From positions 394,296-458,295 of the forward strand of contig NZ_JAASAG010000006.1 of NCBI RefSeq assembly GCF_012726265.1: 64,000 nt of DNA. Direction: 5' to 3'. This DNA is from Streptomyces sp. HNM0575 (GTDB lineage: Bacteria; Actinomycetota; Actinomycetes; Streptomycetales; Streptomycetaceae). Below, piece after piece: positions 34,923-43,210 of the stretch; positions within the stretch are counted from its first letter, which is position 1, and every line of letters begins with the position of its first letter. The notes beneath the pieces are model-generated. The model was given only the letters and a program-made list of their open reading frames with translations, ran no database searches and was not told where the DNA came from. A program made the translations under genes and the position numbers.

Positions 34923-35489
34923 CTATGGGTTGCCTTGCTTCCGTCGGCGTCCCAGAAGGCTGCTTTGCTCCTCCTTGAGCTGAGCGAACGCCTGGCGCGC
35001 GTACAACGAAAGCTCTTCGGCCGGAAACCACACGTCGGAGTAGTGCCGCGTATTGTCGCCACGCGCCCATTGAGCTTCCATGATCTCGTATCCGGAGACG
35101 TGCGCACTCAGCTCGAGCAAGACCGCGGGTACTTGCTGCTCAGCGAGTAGGTCCGCCTTGGTTACGACGATGTCGCGCATGGCCCGGATTGTCGGCAGGA
35201 ACACCGTTGTCACCCACAACCTCCACTCTGCCAACTCCTCATCCGTTGGAGGCTCCCCGCCAGCAGCGAAGGGAGAGCGCCCATCAGGGCGCGTCGCGGT
35301 GTGCTCCATGAAAGCTTTGAAGACTCTGTTGTTGGTCTCCGTGAGCGCGAACAGGGGCCCATAGAAGTCGCTGAGCTGGCGGTTCACCCGTGAGAGTCTT
35401 TCCTGCCGCTGTGTCAGCCGTACCCCGTTGAAGTACGTGGCGAGGTAGCCGACGAACGCCAAAGCGATGGTGACAACCGTTGCAGTCAT
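34923..35489 (-). CDS. Membrane-anchored protein of unknown function
   Basis: About 188 residues from ATG 35489. One N-terminal transmembrane helix (VVTIALAFVGYLATYFNGV) is followed by a charged, mostly helical domain with LSDFYGPLFALTETNNRVFKAF and WLWVTTVFLP-type Trp-rich segments. No family is recognised. GC is lower than in the biosynthetic cluster, in keeping with its place in the decayed island. Confidence 0.6.
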   Translation of the reverse strand: MTATVVTIALAFVGYLATYFNGVRLTQRQERLSRVNRQLSDFYGPLFALTETNNRVFKAFMEHTATRPDGRSPFAAGGEPPTDEELAEWRLWVTTVFLPTIRAMRDIVVTKADLLAEQQVPAVLLELSAHVSGYEIMEAQWARGDNTRHYSDVWFPAEELSLYARQAFAQLKEEQSSLLGRRRKQGNP

Positions 35490-35539
35490 GAGCGGGAGGC
35501 TAGGGGCCGGCAAGCCCTCCGTGTCCGGTTCCCTCGATC

Positions 35540-35804
35540 CAGCACGCTCTCGGCCCACGTACCGTCAGGTGACAACGCGCTTGGCTGGCGGGCGCTCGTC
35601 ACGGAGGAGATGGACCTGCAGCCGGAGCCGCGGCGTGCGACAGCGGAGGGAATCGCGCTGCTCAGCCTCCCGCGAGGCGCGCTGGTGACGCAGATTCAGC
35701 GGGCGTACTACGCAGAGGACGGGCGGCCGGTGGAGACGGCGGACACCGTCGTACCGACGGCGCTGTGCGAGCTCGTCTACGAAGTTTCGGTGGCCACTGG
35801 CTGA
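35540..35804 (+). pseudogene. Fragment of a GntR-family regulator (UTRA domain)
   Basis: The frame ending at 35804 encodes RALVTEEMDLQPEPRRATA, then LSLPRGALVTQIQRAYYAED and GRPVETADTVVPTALCELVY. These are the last ~85 residues of the UTRA ligand-binding domain of GntR/HutC regulators. The winged-helix DNA-binding half is absent: upstream sequence belongs to the divergent membrane-protein gene. A truncated relic. Confidence 0.7.
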
Positions 35805-35825
35805 GCATCGCCCACCAGAAAACCA

Positions 35826-36320
35826 TCATGGCCTTTTCTTGGATAGCTTATTTCCCAGCTCTTCAGCCCTCATTAGAGCCGTACGAATGAGGAAGTAGGA
35901 TGACACGCTTCCGATGATGATGAATCCGAATATCAGGCGAAATTCTTCTGGGGGCGATGCCCCGAAAAGACTCCCTCGGATCTCAGTTGCAATAAAACCG
36001 ATTAGCCCCACGAGAAGCAGCCATGATGTTGCCAGCTTCCTTTTTCTGATTCGTGCGCGCTCTTTGGTGAGTGCGTTCCACTCCCGATCCCATGCTTCCT
36101 GTCGTTGCCTGGTCAGTCGGGCCTTCTCGGCATGCTCAGCGTCTAACCTGCCCTGCATGCGCTCGTAGAAGCGTGTGGCGTCTGCGGACGACTCAACGCG
36201 GATATCGCCAAGGAAGTCACGCCCCTGGAAGACAGGGCCGTCGGATTTCCCCTCAAACTTGTTGTGGGTGCTTTCGTCATGGGCTCGGTTATCGTCATCG
36301 TGATCGTTGTTCATGCACAT
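35826..36320 (-). CDS. Two-TM protein with a GPVFQGRD tail motif
   Basis: 164 residues: an Asp/His-rich head, the motif FEGKSDGPVFQGRDF (about 22-36), a charged coiled coil, and two transmembrane helices (SWLLLVGLIGFIATEI; LIFGFIIIGSVSSYFLI). Short N-terminal tags with Gly-Pro-Val-x-Gln-Gly-Arg-Asp recur in Streptomyces proteins that I associate with conflict/effector systems, so this may be a small membrane effector or sensor part. That link is an inference. GC is low for the region. Confidence 0.55.
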   Translation of the reverse strand: MCMNNDHDDDNRAHDESTHNKFEGKSDGPVFQGRDFLGDIRVESSADATRFYERMQGRLDAEHAEKARLTRQRQEAWDREWNALTKERARIRKRKLATSWLLLVGLIGFIATEIRGSLFGASPPEEFRLIFGFIIIGSVSSYFLIRTALMRAEELGNKLSKKRP

Positions 36321-36445
36321 GAAGTTAGCGCCAAATTGGGCGAGCTGCTAGCCACGTGTGGCAGTCTCGCCCGCTGATTCGAGCAGGGGCGAACCGTCGA
36401 CCTCACTTAACAGCTTGCTGTCCTCCACCTGGTCAGCCAGAACCA

Positions 36446-36616
36446 TCATTTCCTCGGTTCGTAGAGCCAGCCGAGTTCAGCAAGCTCCCGCACCCGGGCA
36501 TCCACCACCGCCATCCGCGTCTCGCGCTCGTCCTTGTGTTGATGTGCCGTCTGGGCCGTGCTCTGGCCGGACCACTTGCGGTACAACAGGTCCACTTCGC
36601 GCGTGGCCGCCACCAA
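36446..36616 (-). CDS. Small hypothetical protein, possibly a remnant
   Basis: About 56 residues from TTG 36616 (or GTG 36613), helical and charged: EVDLLYRKWSGQSTAQTAHQ, then ERETRMAVVDARVRELAEL and ending WLYEPRK. Composition is protein-like, but there is no clear ribosome-binding site and a stop lies just upstream in frame. It may be the 3' end of a decayed gene. Confidence 0.3.
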   Translation of the reverse strand: MVAATREVDLLYRKWSGQSTAQTAHQHKDERETRMAVVDARVRELAELGWLYEPRK

Positions 36617-36803
36617 GGCGGCCTCGGCTTGTCACCGCCGGCGGAGCGGCTCGCTCATTGGATCTACGGACTCTGGGTAGCACGTATCCCGAATTGGTGG
36701 CCGTTTGGTCTCCGAGACGCCGAAGACGTGGGCTATTTACCGGGATGGGGCAGCTCCTCTCGGCGGCGGGTAGGCGGCGTTCGGGGCTGACGTACGCAGG
36801 AGT

Positions 36804-37010
36804 TCAAACAGCGCCTGCGGGGAAGCGGTCAACGGGGATGCCGTCGAATCTCCGGGGAAGCTTCGTGTCAGTCAGCTCGTCCCCCGCTTCCCGAACTGGC
36901 CAGACAGCCCGTGTGCGGGCCCCAGGCCACCGAATGACGACCGGATTTCCTCGCACGATCAGGTGATCCAGCTGACCAAGCGAGGTGAAGGTGGACAGGT
37001 CGTCGTCCAC
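36804..37010 (-). CDS. Small hypothetical protein
   Basis: 68 residues with LGQLDHLIVRGNPVVIRWPG and no recognised domain or membrane segment. It lies in the decayed island between attachment-site copies. Coding status is uncertain. Confidence 0.3.
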   Translation of the reverse strand: MDDDLSTFTSLGQLDHLIVRGNPVVIRWPGARTRAVWPVREAGDELTDTKLPRRFDGIPVDRFPAGAV

Positions 37011-37087
37011 GCGGCACGACTACCCCGGACTGACCATGCAGGGGTCTGCTGCAGTTCTAGTTGAGTTGTGCGGGACTACCTACGTTC

Positions 37088-37420
37088 TCACCGGACCGGT
37101 TCTGCCGCGGCCGGGCCGGTTGGGTTGTCATTCCCTACCTGAGGCGAGCGCGGGTCGGCGTGCATCTGTGGGTGGCCGTCTTCGCTCGCCAGAGGCGGAG
37201 TGGGCGGGTAGGTGTGCCAGGAGCTCACGGCCCGGGGCGGGAGGCGGAGTTGGCCCGTGCGACGGGCCGCGCGGACGTAAGGCTGAAGCTGTGCGCGGAG
37301 GTGGGCGGCGTTGGCTGCGGTCAGGTCGATCTCGTAGGAGTCTGCGTCGAGTTCGAAGAAGACGGTCTCCGCCGCCTGCTCCTGGGTGAGGTCGTCCACC
37401 CGCAGCAGGACCATGGCCAT
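37088..37420 (-). CDS. Truncated Lsr2-like protein (N-terminal dimerisation domain only)
   Basis: 110 residues; ATG 37420 follows GGGGGT. The first ~57 residues (VLLRVDDLTQEQAAETVFFE, then SYEIDLTAANAAHLRAQLQP) match the Lsr2 dimerisation domain, whose typical form ends ...TYEIDLT-NAA-LR. The rest is a Pro-rich tail without the RGR AT-hook-like DNA-binding domain. Lsr2 silences A+T-rich foreign DNA in actinomycetes. A domain-only form could act as a dominant-negative partner or be a dead remnant. Confidence 0.65.
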   Translation of the reverse strand: MAMVLLRVDDLTQEQAAETVFFELDADSYEIDLTAANAAHLRAQLQPYVRAARRTGQLRLPPRAVSSWHTYPPTPPLASEDGHPQMHADPRSPQVGNDNPTGPAAAEPVR

Positions 37421-37832
37421 TACGCGCCACCCCCGGCGTTCTCGTGCAGCGGCGGGTCATTGCTCATACGAGTCGATCTCTCTGTGCTGATGACCGCTTG
37501 GAGCGGCGCGTGGTGTTGTTCGGTGAGGCAAGGGGTCGGCATACGTCGGGTGGGGCGAGGGCACGTACACGAGAGCCGTCTCACGGATGTGCGAAGTCGG
37601 GCAGCAGACGTGTGAAGGCCGCTCGGCGGGCCCAAGTCCCCTCCAGGGTGAGCACTCTCAAGCGCGAGGCCGGTCACGTACTCCCAGGCGACGATCTTGT
37701 CCGCGACGGCGGGCCTGGCGAGTTATGGGCACGTCACGAAGCACCGCCAGATGCGCTGTGTTGCGCTCCTCGACGGGGTCGTGCAGCGCTTCCTGCTCAC
37801 CATGCAGTTGATCGACAAAGCCGTGCTTCGGT

Positions 37833-38568
37833 TCAGTGGGGGATGCCTTCGATGATGTCGCGTGCGTCCTGGCCGAGGAGTTCGGCGCAGACGCGGCTGC
37901 CGAGAGTGGCGGGGTCGTTGGAGGTTTCGCCCCAGATGTGGGCGTGGGCGAATTTGGAGCCGTCGCGGGAGAAGACCATGCCGCGCAGGGAGAGTTGGCC
38001 GTCGGGTTCGGTGGTGCAGTATCCGGCGATCGGCGAATTGCAGTGATCGCGCAGGCCGTGCAGCATGGCGCGCTCGGCGGTGGCTTCGGTCTGAGTCTTG
38101 GGGTGGTTGAGGCGTTCCAGCAGGGTGGCCACGGGGGTGTCGTCGCGGCGGCATTCCAGGGCGAGGACGCCGGCGCCGACGGCGGGCAGGATTTCGTGCA
38201 CGGTGAACTCGGCGACGATGCGGTCCGTGAGGCCCAGGCGTTCCAGGCCGACACGGGCCAGCACCATGGCATCGGCCTTGAGGTCGCCCTTCGTGCCGTC
38301 CAGTTTCTCCAGGCGGGTGCCGACAGCGCCGCGGACGCGTACCACGTTGAGGTCGGGGCGGTTGGCGAGGATCTGCGCCTTGCGCCCACAGGTCGCGGGG
38401 CCCGAACTCGGTGACGGTTTGGCCGGTGTCGGCGATGGCGCCGGAGCCCTTCCGGTCCATGAGCCATACGCGGACGGAGTTCTTTCCGGTCTCGGCGTGG
38501 ACGACCTTGACGCCGGGCAGCCGTGCGCCGCCGTAGAGGGCGAAGCCGAGCCCAGGCTTGACAAGACC
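37833..38568 (-). pseudogene. hemC: hemC 3' fragment joined to another gene's 3' fragment
   Basis: From about 38384 down to the stop at 37833 the frame encodes the C-terminal ~180 residues of hydroxymethylbilane synthase: RKAQILANRPDLNVVRVRG, then LEKLDGTKGDLKADAMVLAR, LALECRRDDTPVATLLERL, and CNSPIAGYCTTEPDGQLSL with the cofactor-attachment Cys. The N-terminal half is missing. From 38568 to 38389, in a different frame, lies another protein-like piece (GFALYGGARLPGVKVVHAET ... DTGQTVTEFGPRDLW), which reminds me of the C-terminus of methyltransferases in peptide clusters (weak). The two pieces abut at about 38388. A recombination-made pseudogene; the functional hemC must be elsewhere. Confidence 0.75.
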
Positions 38569-38741
38569 GCAGCGTCCGGTGCAGAACCTGTGCTGGATGG
38601 TGCCGTGGAATCCGGGGAAACACCCGAGCCTGGTGCCTTGTCCGCTCACGCACCGCTCACGCAAACGGCCCCGGACGTAGGGTCCGAGGCCGAGTAGAGC
38701 ACCTCCCCGGGGTCGAAATCCCAGGTCAGCGACTCGATGCG

Positions 38742-38787
38742 CTGGTGCCCCCGGCAGGATTCGAACCTGCGACACCCGCTTTAGGAG
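38742..38787. repeat. attL (46-bp copy of the tRNA-Arg 3' half)
   Basis: Identical over 46 bases to 55121-55166. Beyond 38787 the sequence diverges from the tRNA, so no functional tRNA is made here. Together with attR it defines the AICE ends. Confidence 0.92.
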
Positions 38788-38880
38788 TTCGACCATGCAA
38801 TAGGTCTGGCCTGCTTGCGTACTTGGCCTGGTGTCAGTTCGTTCTTTCCGAGCCGGAACAATTCACGGTTATCTCCCATT

Positions 38881-38903
38881 GTTGATGTCACTCGTTGATG
38901 TCA
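38881..38903. repeat. Paired GTTGATGTCA repeats near attL (candidate integrase arm sites)
   Basis: GTTGATGTCA occurs at 38881-38890 and again at 38894-38903, about 95 bases inside attL. The same word is at 55062-55071, just inside attR, with a near-copy at 55075-55084. Direct repeats flanking the core on both arms are what tyrosine integrases use for arm binding. Confidence 0.55.
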
Positions 38904-39442
38904 GCTCCCGTTGCCGTGCATCTCGTGACCCAACTAGGTCCAGGATCCATCTCCGTGACACTGCGCGACTGCGTTCACCGCCTGTCGCGGGGCGCTCTAC
39001 CCGCGCCAGATCTTCTTGGCAGAGGCGTCTAGCTGGCGATACACCAGGGCTTCAGGATCACGTGCCTACTCGCGGAGTTGCCGGCGCTGACCTCGGGAGT
39101 CCTGATCTACGACCATCCGAGCGGCGCCAGCAACGGCCCTGCTGTCTCTGGCTTGCCGTCCTGCGGGCGCGGCACGGGCACGCCCTCAGAAGCACCCTCT
39201 AGGAACTCGGCCCTCGCGAGGCCCGGCAGTGTCACCGAGTGGCATGAGAGAACATGTCAAACCTGATGTTGCGCGTGCGTCCGTTCGCTGTTGATGTCCG
39301 CCGGAGCCACCGCTCATTGCGGTCTCATGCTTCTCCTCCTGGCCCCCCTTCGCGCTTGTCGTTCCAGGGCATGGGAGGACTTGTACCAAGGCATCGGCGA
39401 GTTGCCGCAGGCCGAGCCGAACGGCAGGGGAGTTCCGGCATC
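38904..39442. other. Left-end intergenic region of the AICE
   Basis: About 540 bases without a supported gene between the arm-like repeats and the methylase gene. One more partial GTTGATGTC copy lies near 39289. A promoter for the R-M operon is expected close to 39400. Confidence 0.4.
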
Positions 39443-41002
39443 ATGTTGCACATGAGCAAACTGTCTCCAGAGTCTCTCACTGAGCGCACCGAGGCCCGCC
39501 GTGTTGCGCGTTCTAACGCTCTCGATGCTGAGGTGCGGGCCAGCCTGGGGCAGTACTTCACTCCCTCGACCGCTGCCACGCTTATCACGAGCCTGCCGAG
39601 CCTGCCGGAGAGCGGTGTCCTTCGTGTCCTGGACCCAGGTGCGGGTGTGGGGAACCTCGCCGCTGCGCTGGTTGCTCGCGCGGCCACTGAGGCACCTGAA
39701 CTAAAACTAGACGTCACGACGTTCGAGATCGACGAACAGATCAGCAGCGATCTCACCGTGACCCTTGATGAGTGTGCTGACACTCACTCGATGACCTGCG
39801 AGCAGCACACCGCTGACTTCATCACTTGGGCGGCCGCGGCTCTGACCAAGGGCAGCGACTCGCCCCAGTGGGATCTGGTGGTGATGAACCCCCCCTACCG
39901 GAAGATCAACTCCAAGAGTGCAGAGCGGGGGCTTCTGGAATCCTGCGGCATCGAGACCAGCAACCTCTACACGGCATTCGTAGCCTTGGCCCTGCGCTTC
40001 CTAGCCCCTGAGGGGCAACTCGTCGCCATCACGCCCCGAAGCTTCGCGAACGGTAGCTACTTCCGAAAGTTCCGCCACGACCTACTCAGGCGGACACGGC
40101 TGCGACACATCCATGTCTTCGAGCGCCGTGACAAGGTGTTCTCCGACTCCGAGGTCCTGCAAGAGAACGTTATCTTCCACACCACTGTGGATCAGGCGTC
40201 GTCCAACGTGATCGTGTCGGTGAGCCGTGGCTATGAGGACCGGCCGGTCCGTCACTCCGTGCCGTACGAGCAAGTCGTGGACCAGGCCGACCCTCAGCAG
40301 TTCATCCACATTGCCACCAACGCAGAGGATCTTTCTACGGCAGGCCGCATGGCGCGGCTCCCCGCAACGATGCGTGACCTCGGCGTCCAAGTGAGCACGG
40401 GGCGCGTCGTCGATTTCCGCACCAAGGAGAATCTGCTCCGCGAACCCGAGAAGGAGTCAGTGCCGCTCCTGTACCCCGTGAATCTCAGTGCTGGCCGCGT
40501 GGTGTGGCCGGTCTCCGGAAGCCGCAAGCCGCAAGCCTTGGCCTTCAACGAGGACACACGCCCCCTAGTACTGCCATCGGGGGCTTACTGCCTGGCGAAG
40601 CGGTTCAGTGCGAAGGAAGAGCCACGTCGTGTTACAGCTAGCCTGCTGCTGCCGGACGACCTCCATGGGGAAGACGTCGCAATCGAGAACCACATCAACG
40701 TTTTTCACCAAGCGCACCATGGACTTGACCCCGACCTGGCGGCTGGACTAACCGCGTACCTGAACAGCTCCGTCGTGGACCAGTATGTGCGGATCTTCAG
40801 TGGACACACCCAGATCAACGCAGGTGACCTGCGAAGCCTCAAGTATCCAAGTCTCAAGCAACTCAAGTCACTTGGTGTGAAAGTTGGGCCGTCAGGGACC
40901 TCCGATATGGTCGATGCCGCTCTGGCCGAAGTGGTGCCAGAACTCGACCTGGGGAGGGCAGATGCCGCCGGCATCGGAAGCGCAGCATCAGAAGGTTCGT
41001 GA
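39443..41002 (+). CDS. PstI/BsuBI-type N6-adenine DNA methyltransferase
   Basis: About 519 residues from ATG 39443 (ATG 39452 is an alternative). SAM-binding motif I VLRVLDPGAGVGNLAAAL and the catalytic motif IV VVMNPPYRKI are characteristic of gamma-class amino-methylases that modify adenine. GQYFTPSTAATLI before motif I is typical of the Eco57I/PstI-like group. The C-terminal half (FHQAHHGLDPDLAAGLTAYL, HTQINAGDLRSLKYPS) is the target-recognition region. Its partner is the overlapping PstI/BsuBI-type endonuclease gene, so the likely target is the PstI-like CTGCAG, with adenine methylation protecting the host. Specificity is inferred from the family. Confidence 0.9.
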   Translation: MLHMSKLSPESLTERTEARRVARSNALDAEVRASLGQYFTPSTAATLITSLPSLPESGVLRVLDPGAGVGNLAAALVARAATEAPELKLDVTTFEIDEQISSDLTVTLDECADTHSMTCEQHTADFITWAAAALTKGSDSPQWDLVVMNPPYRKINSKSAERGLLESCGIETSNLYTAFVALALRFLAPEGQLVAITPRSFANGSYFRKFRHDLLRRTRLRHIHVFERRDKVFSDSEVLQENVIFHTTVDQASSNVIVSVSRGYEDRPVRHSVPYEQVVDQADPQQFIHIATNAEDLSTAGRMARLPATMRDLGVQVSTGRVVDFRTKENLLREPEKESVPLLYPVNLSAGRVVWPVSGSRKPQALAFNEDTRPLVLPSGAYCLAKRFSAKEEPRRVTASLLLPDDLHGEDVAIENHINVFHQAHHGLDPDLAAGLTAYLNSSVVDQYVRIFSGHTQINAGDLRSLKYPSLKQLKSLGVKVGPSGTSDMVDAALAEVVPELDLGRADAAGIGSAASEGS

Positions 41003-41951
41003 GGCCCGGGAGATCCTCAAGGAGCTGGGGCTACCGAAGCCCCAGCAGTCGACGCGGACAGCCTTGGTGCTTCTGGCGATGCTCGGCCTGGAGCCGGACT
41101 CGCCCTGGCCAGCTGTACGGTCGAACCCGCTCGGCATCACCGAGTCCATGGACTGGATGGCAGATCACTACCCATTTATCAAGAAGGGCCGCCAGGACCC
41201 TACGCGATACAAGCCGAACAGCCGCGAGTCGATAAGGCGTCAGTCGGTCAAACAGCTCGTCGTCGCGGGTGTTCTGACGGCTAACTCCGACATGCCCGAT
41301 CGCACTACCAACGACCAGAACAACCGCTACGAGCCGACCCCGATCGCTCTAGCGGCTATCGCAACGTTCGGTACGGAAAACTGGCAGACGGAACTGCAGC
41401 GATTCCATGCCGAGTGCGGAATCCTGCGGGAGCGGTGGGAAGCGGAACGCAGGGCCCGCCAAGTACCTGTGGTGCTTCCCGGCGACGGGAAGGAGATCGC
41501 CCTCAGCCCTGGAAAGCACAGCGAAGTGATCCGGGCTGTCGTCGAGTCGTTTGCCCCACATTTCACGCCCGGCGCAACCGTGGTGTACATCGGTGACACG
41601 GGTACGAAGTGGCTCGTGAACAAGGTGGATTACCTGGAAGGGCTCGGCGTCACGGTGAACACTCACGGCAAGATGCCGGACGTCGTTCTCCACGACCAGG
41701 AGCGGGACTGGCTGGTGCTGGTGGAGGCCGTCACCTCGCATGGGCCGGTCAACAGTGTGCGAGTCGACGAGTTGAAGGAGCTCTTTAAGGACGCGCGTCC
41801 CGGCCTTGTCTTCGTGACGGCCTTCCCGGACAAGCCCACCTTCCGAAGGTTCGCACCTGATATTGCGTGGGAGACCGAGGTGTGGATCGCGGAGAATAGG
41901 ACCCACATGGTGCACTACAACGGGGAACGGTTCCTGGGCCCGTACTCCTAG
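40962..41951 (+). CDS. PstI/BsuBI-family Type II restriction endonuclease
   Basis: About 329 residues; ATG 40962 follows GGGGAGG and lies 41 bases inside the methylase gene, so translation is coupled. The C-terminal nuclease domain is unmistakable: VVYIGDTGTKWLVNK, then HGKMPDVVLHDQERDWLVLV and EAVTSHGPVNSVRVDELKEL, FVTAFPDKPTFRRF, ETEVWIAENRTHMVHYNG, FLGPY. The PD...(D/E)xK-like active site is the PDVV...EAV pair. The N-terminal helical domain (about 1-170) belongs to the same family. Predicted to cut unmodified CTGCAG-like sites; acts on incoming phage or plasmid DNA. Confidence 0.93.
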   Translation: MPPASEAQHQKVREAREILKELGLPKPQQSTRTALVLLAMLGLEPDSPWPAVRSNPLGITESMDWMADHYPFIKKGRQDPTRYKPNSRESIRRQSVKQLVVAGVLTANSDMPDRTTNDQNNRYEPTPIALAAIATFGTENWQTELQRFHAECGILRERWEAERRARQVPVVLPGDGKEIALSPGKHSEVIRAVVESFAPHFTPGATVVYIGDTGTKWLVNKVDYLEGLGVTVNTHGKMPDVVLHDQERDWLVLVEAVTSHGPVNSVRVDELKELFKDARPGLVFVTAFPDKPTFRRFAPDIAWETEVWIAENRTHMVHYNGERFLGPYS

Positions 41952-42012
41952 CAGTGCTGGTGGGCGCTACCAGGCCAGTCACCCAGTACTAGTCCGTTTA
42001 GTGCGATGCGGT

Positions 42013-42097
42013 CATGACCTACTGGGCTGGCGATGCGTCGGGCAGTCCGTAAATCTGCCGACTTAGCTTTCCTAGGTTCGACTCCTAGAGGCTGCCA
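42013..42097 (+). tRNA. tRNA-Tyr(GUA)-like locus with degenerate acceptor stem
   Basis: The 3' half is convincing: anticodon arm GCAGT-CCGTAAA-TCTGC (GTA anticodon), a long variable region as in bacterial tRNA-Tyr, and a perfect T arm CTAGG-TTCGACT-CCTAG, then AGGCTGCCACA. The acceptor stem pairs poorly with the sequence ~85 bases upstream (only three Watson-Crick and two wobble pairs), the loop has C in place of the usual T33, and the last anticodon-stem pair is T-T. It resembles phage-type tRNA genes. It is either a decayed tRNA or a tRNA mimic; strand and exact 5' end are uncertain. It lies between the R-M and PARIS-like cassettes. Confidence 0.45.
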
Positions 42098-42108
42098 CAG
42101 ATGAGAGA

Positions 42109-42153
42109 CCCGGTCCCTGACCACGATCAACGGTCAAGGGCCGGTTCTTCTTA
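42109..42153 (+). terminator. Hairpin terminator after the tRNA-like locus
   Basis: A 13-bp imperfect stem (CCGGTCCCTGACC pairing with GGTCAAGGGCCGG, loop ACGATCAAC) is followed by TTCTTCTT. It would end the R-M/tRNA transcript. Confidence 0.6.
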
Positions 42154-42350
42154 TGATCACCGGTATCCGCCGCGACTCCAGCAGGAGGTACATGCGGAGG
42201 GTTCAGAGGGAACAGCACGTGTAGCAGTTCGACCGCTCGGCCTCTGAGGCGCGCAAAGCGCTCTTCGTGGTTCAGATATCGAACCCAACGGTGGCCGTTT
42301 GTCGAGGACTCGTCTACTGCGGTTGGGTAGGAGAATCAGCGTACCAAAAA

Positions 42351-43202
42351 TCATTCGATCCAAACTAATGCAGTATTACCTCCAAACCATCGCGCGGAGT
42401 CCAGATAGACCGAAAGTTTTCGGAATTTCTCCCAGCTCACTGCCGTGCGAGCTGCTCGCTCAACATTGTCGACCGATATGGTCGTCGACCAGCGCTGTTT
42501 GGCCAGGATGGAGAAGGCCCGCGCGATGTCATGGCCCGAGCAGTACCTCGCGGTATCGCTGATTCCCGTCATTTCTTCCAGTAGGGTGTCTTTGAGGGAC
42601 TGGAATTCAATGGTTGCCACTTTGGATCGATTTAGGGTAGTGGACACTAGGCAATCTGTGTCGACAGTAAGGTCGTTTTCGTTCACCACCAGGTGGAGCG
42701 GGAAGTCCCGCATTCGAAGCTGGAGCCCATCTCTCTCGGATATGTACCTCAATACCCCTACTGGGAAAGCCATCGCTATGCATAGATTGCGAATAGCTGT
42801 TTCAGAACATCCCGAAGCGTCAACTCGAAACCCACCTCTGACGCAGAAACTACTCGCTACCGAAATATAAACCCCTGGCAGGTAGAAAACGCACACGTCA
42901 AGATCATAGCGATCTGTGTGCACAATACGAGGATCCCGCATTTCCCCTGGAATTAGTTCCAGCCAGTCTCTGTCGAGGATCGAATAGACGCCCTCGAAAT
43001 TATCGGCGAACGCCAAGGCTAAGGCATCGCAAGCACGCTTCTTACCATTTGCAGGAATTACGGTGAACCGATCGGGTGCCACATACCGGTCGAATATCGC
43101 AACATCTCCATCACCTTCAACGACGAGGAAGTTACGTGCGTCATTCGTGCGCTGCATGATCATCTCAGCGTAGAGTTCGGCGCCCGTGAGATTAGAGAAC
43201 AA
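42351..43202 (-). CDS. ariB: DUF4435 TOPRIM-type nuclease, PARIS effector-like (AriB)
   Basis: 283 residues; TTG 43202, with AGGGG upstream, eight bases after the ATPase stop. The TOPRIM-like core shows the conserved Glu in NFLVVEGDGDVAIFDRYV and the Asp-x-Asp in YSILDRDWLE, as in DUF4435. An ABC/SMC-type ATPase directly followed by a DUF4435 protein is the layout of PARIS (AriA-AriB). In that system anti-restriction proteins of phages trigger AriA to release AriB, a nuclease reported to cut host tRNA and stop growth. Only fold and order are seen here; the trigger and target of this copy are unknown. GC is much lower than the flanking genes. Confidence 0.72.
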   Translation of the reverse strand: MFSNLTGAELYAEMIMQRTNDARNFLVVEGDGDVAIFDRYVAPDRFTVIPANGKKRACDALALAFADNFEGVYSILDRDWLELIPGEMRDPRIVHTDRYDLDVCVFYLPGVYISVASSFCVRGGFRVDASGCSETAIRNLCIAMAFPVGVLRYISERDGLQLRMRDFPLHLVVNENDLTVDTDCLVSTTLNRSKVATIEFQSLKDTLLEEMTGISDTARYCSGHDIARAFSILAKQRWSTTISVDNVERAARTAVSWEKFRKLSVYLDSARWFGGNTALVWIE

Positions 43203-43210
43203 CGTGGCCC

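Noticed and set aside
38831..39202. 123-residue frame near the left end of the AICE
   Set aside because: Arg/Ser-rich, no motif, no ribosome-binding site, and overlaps the arm-type repeats.
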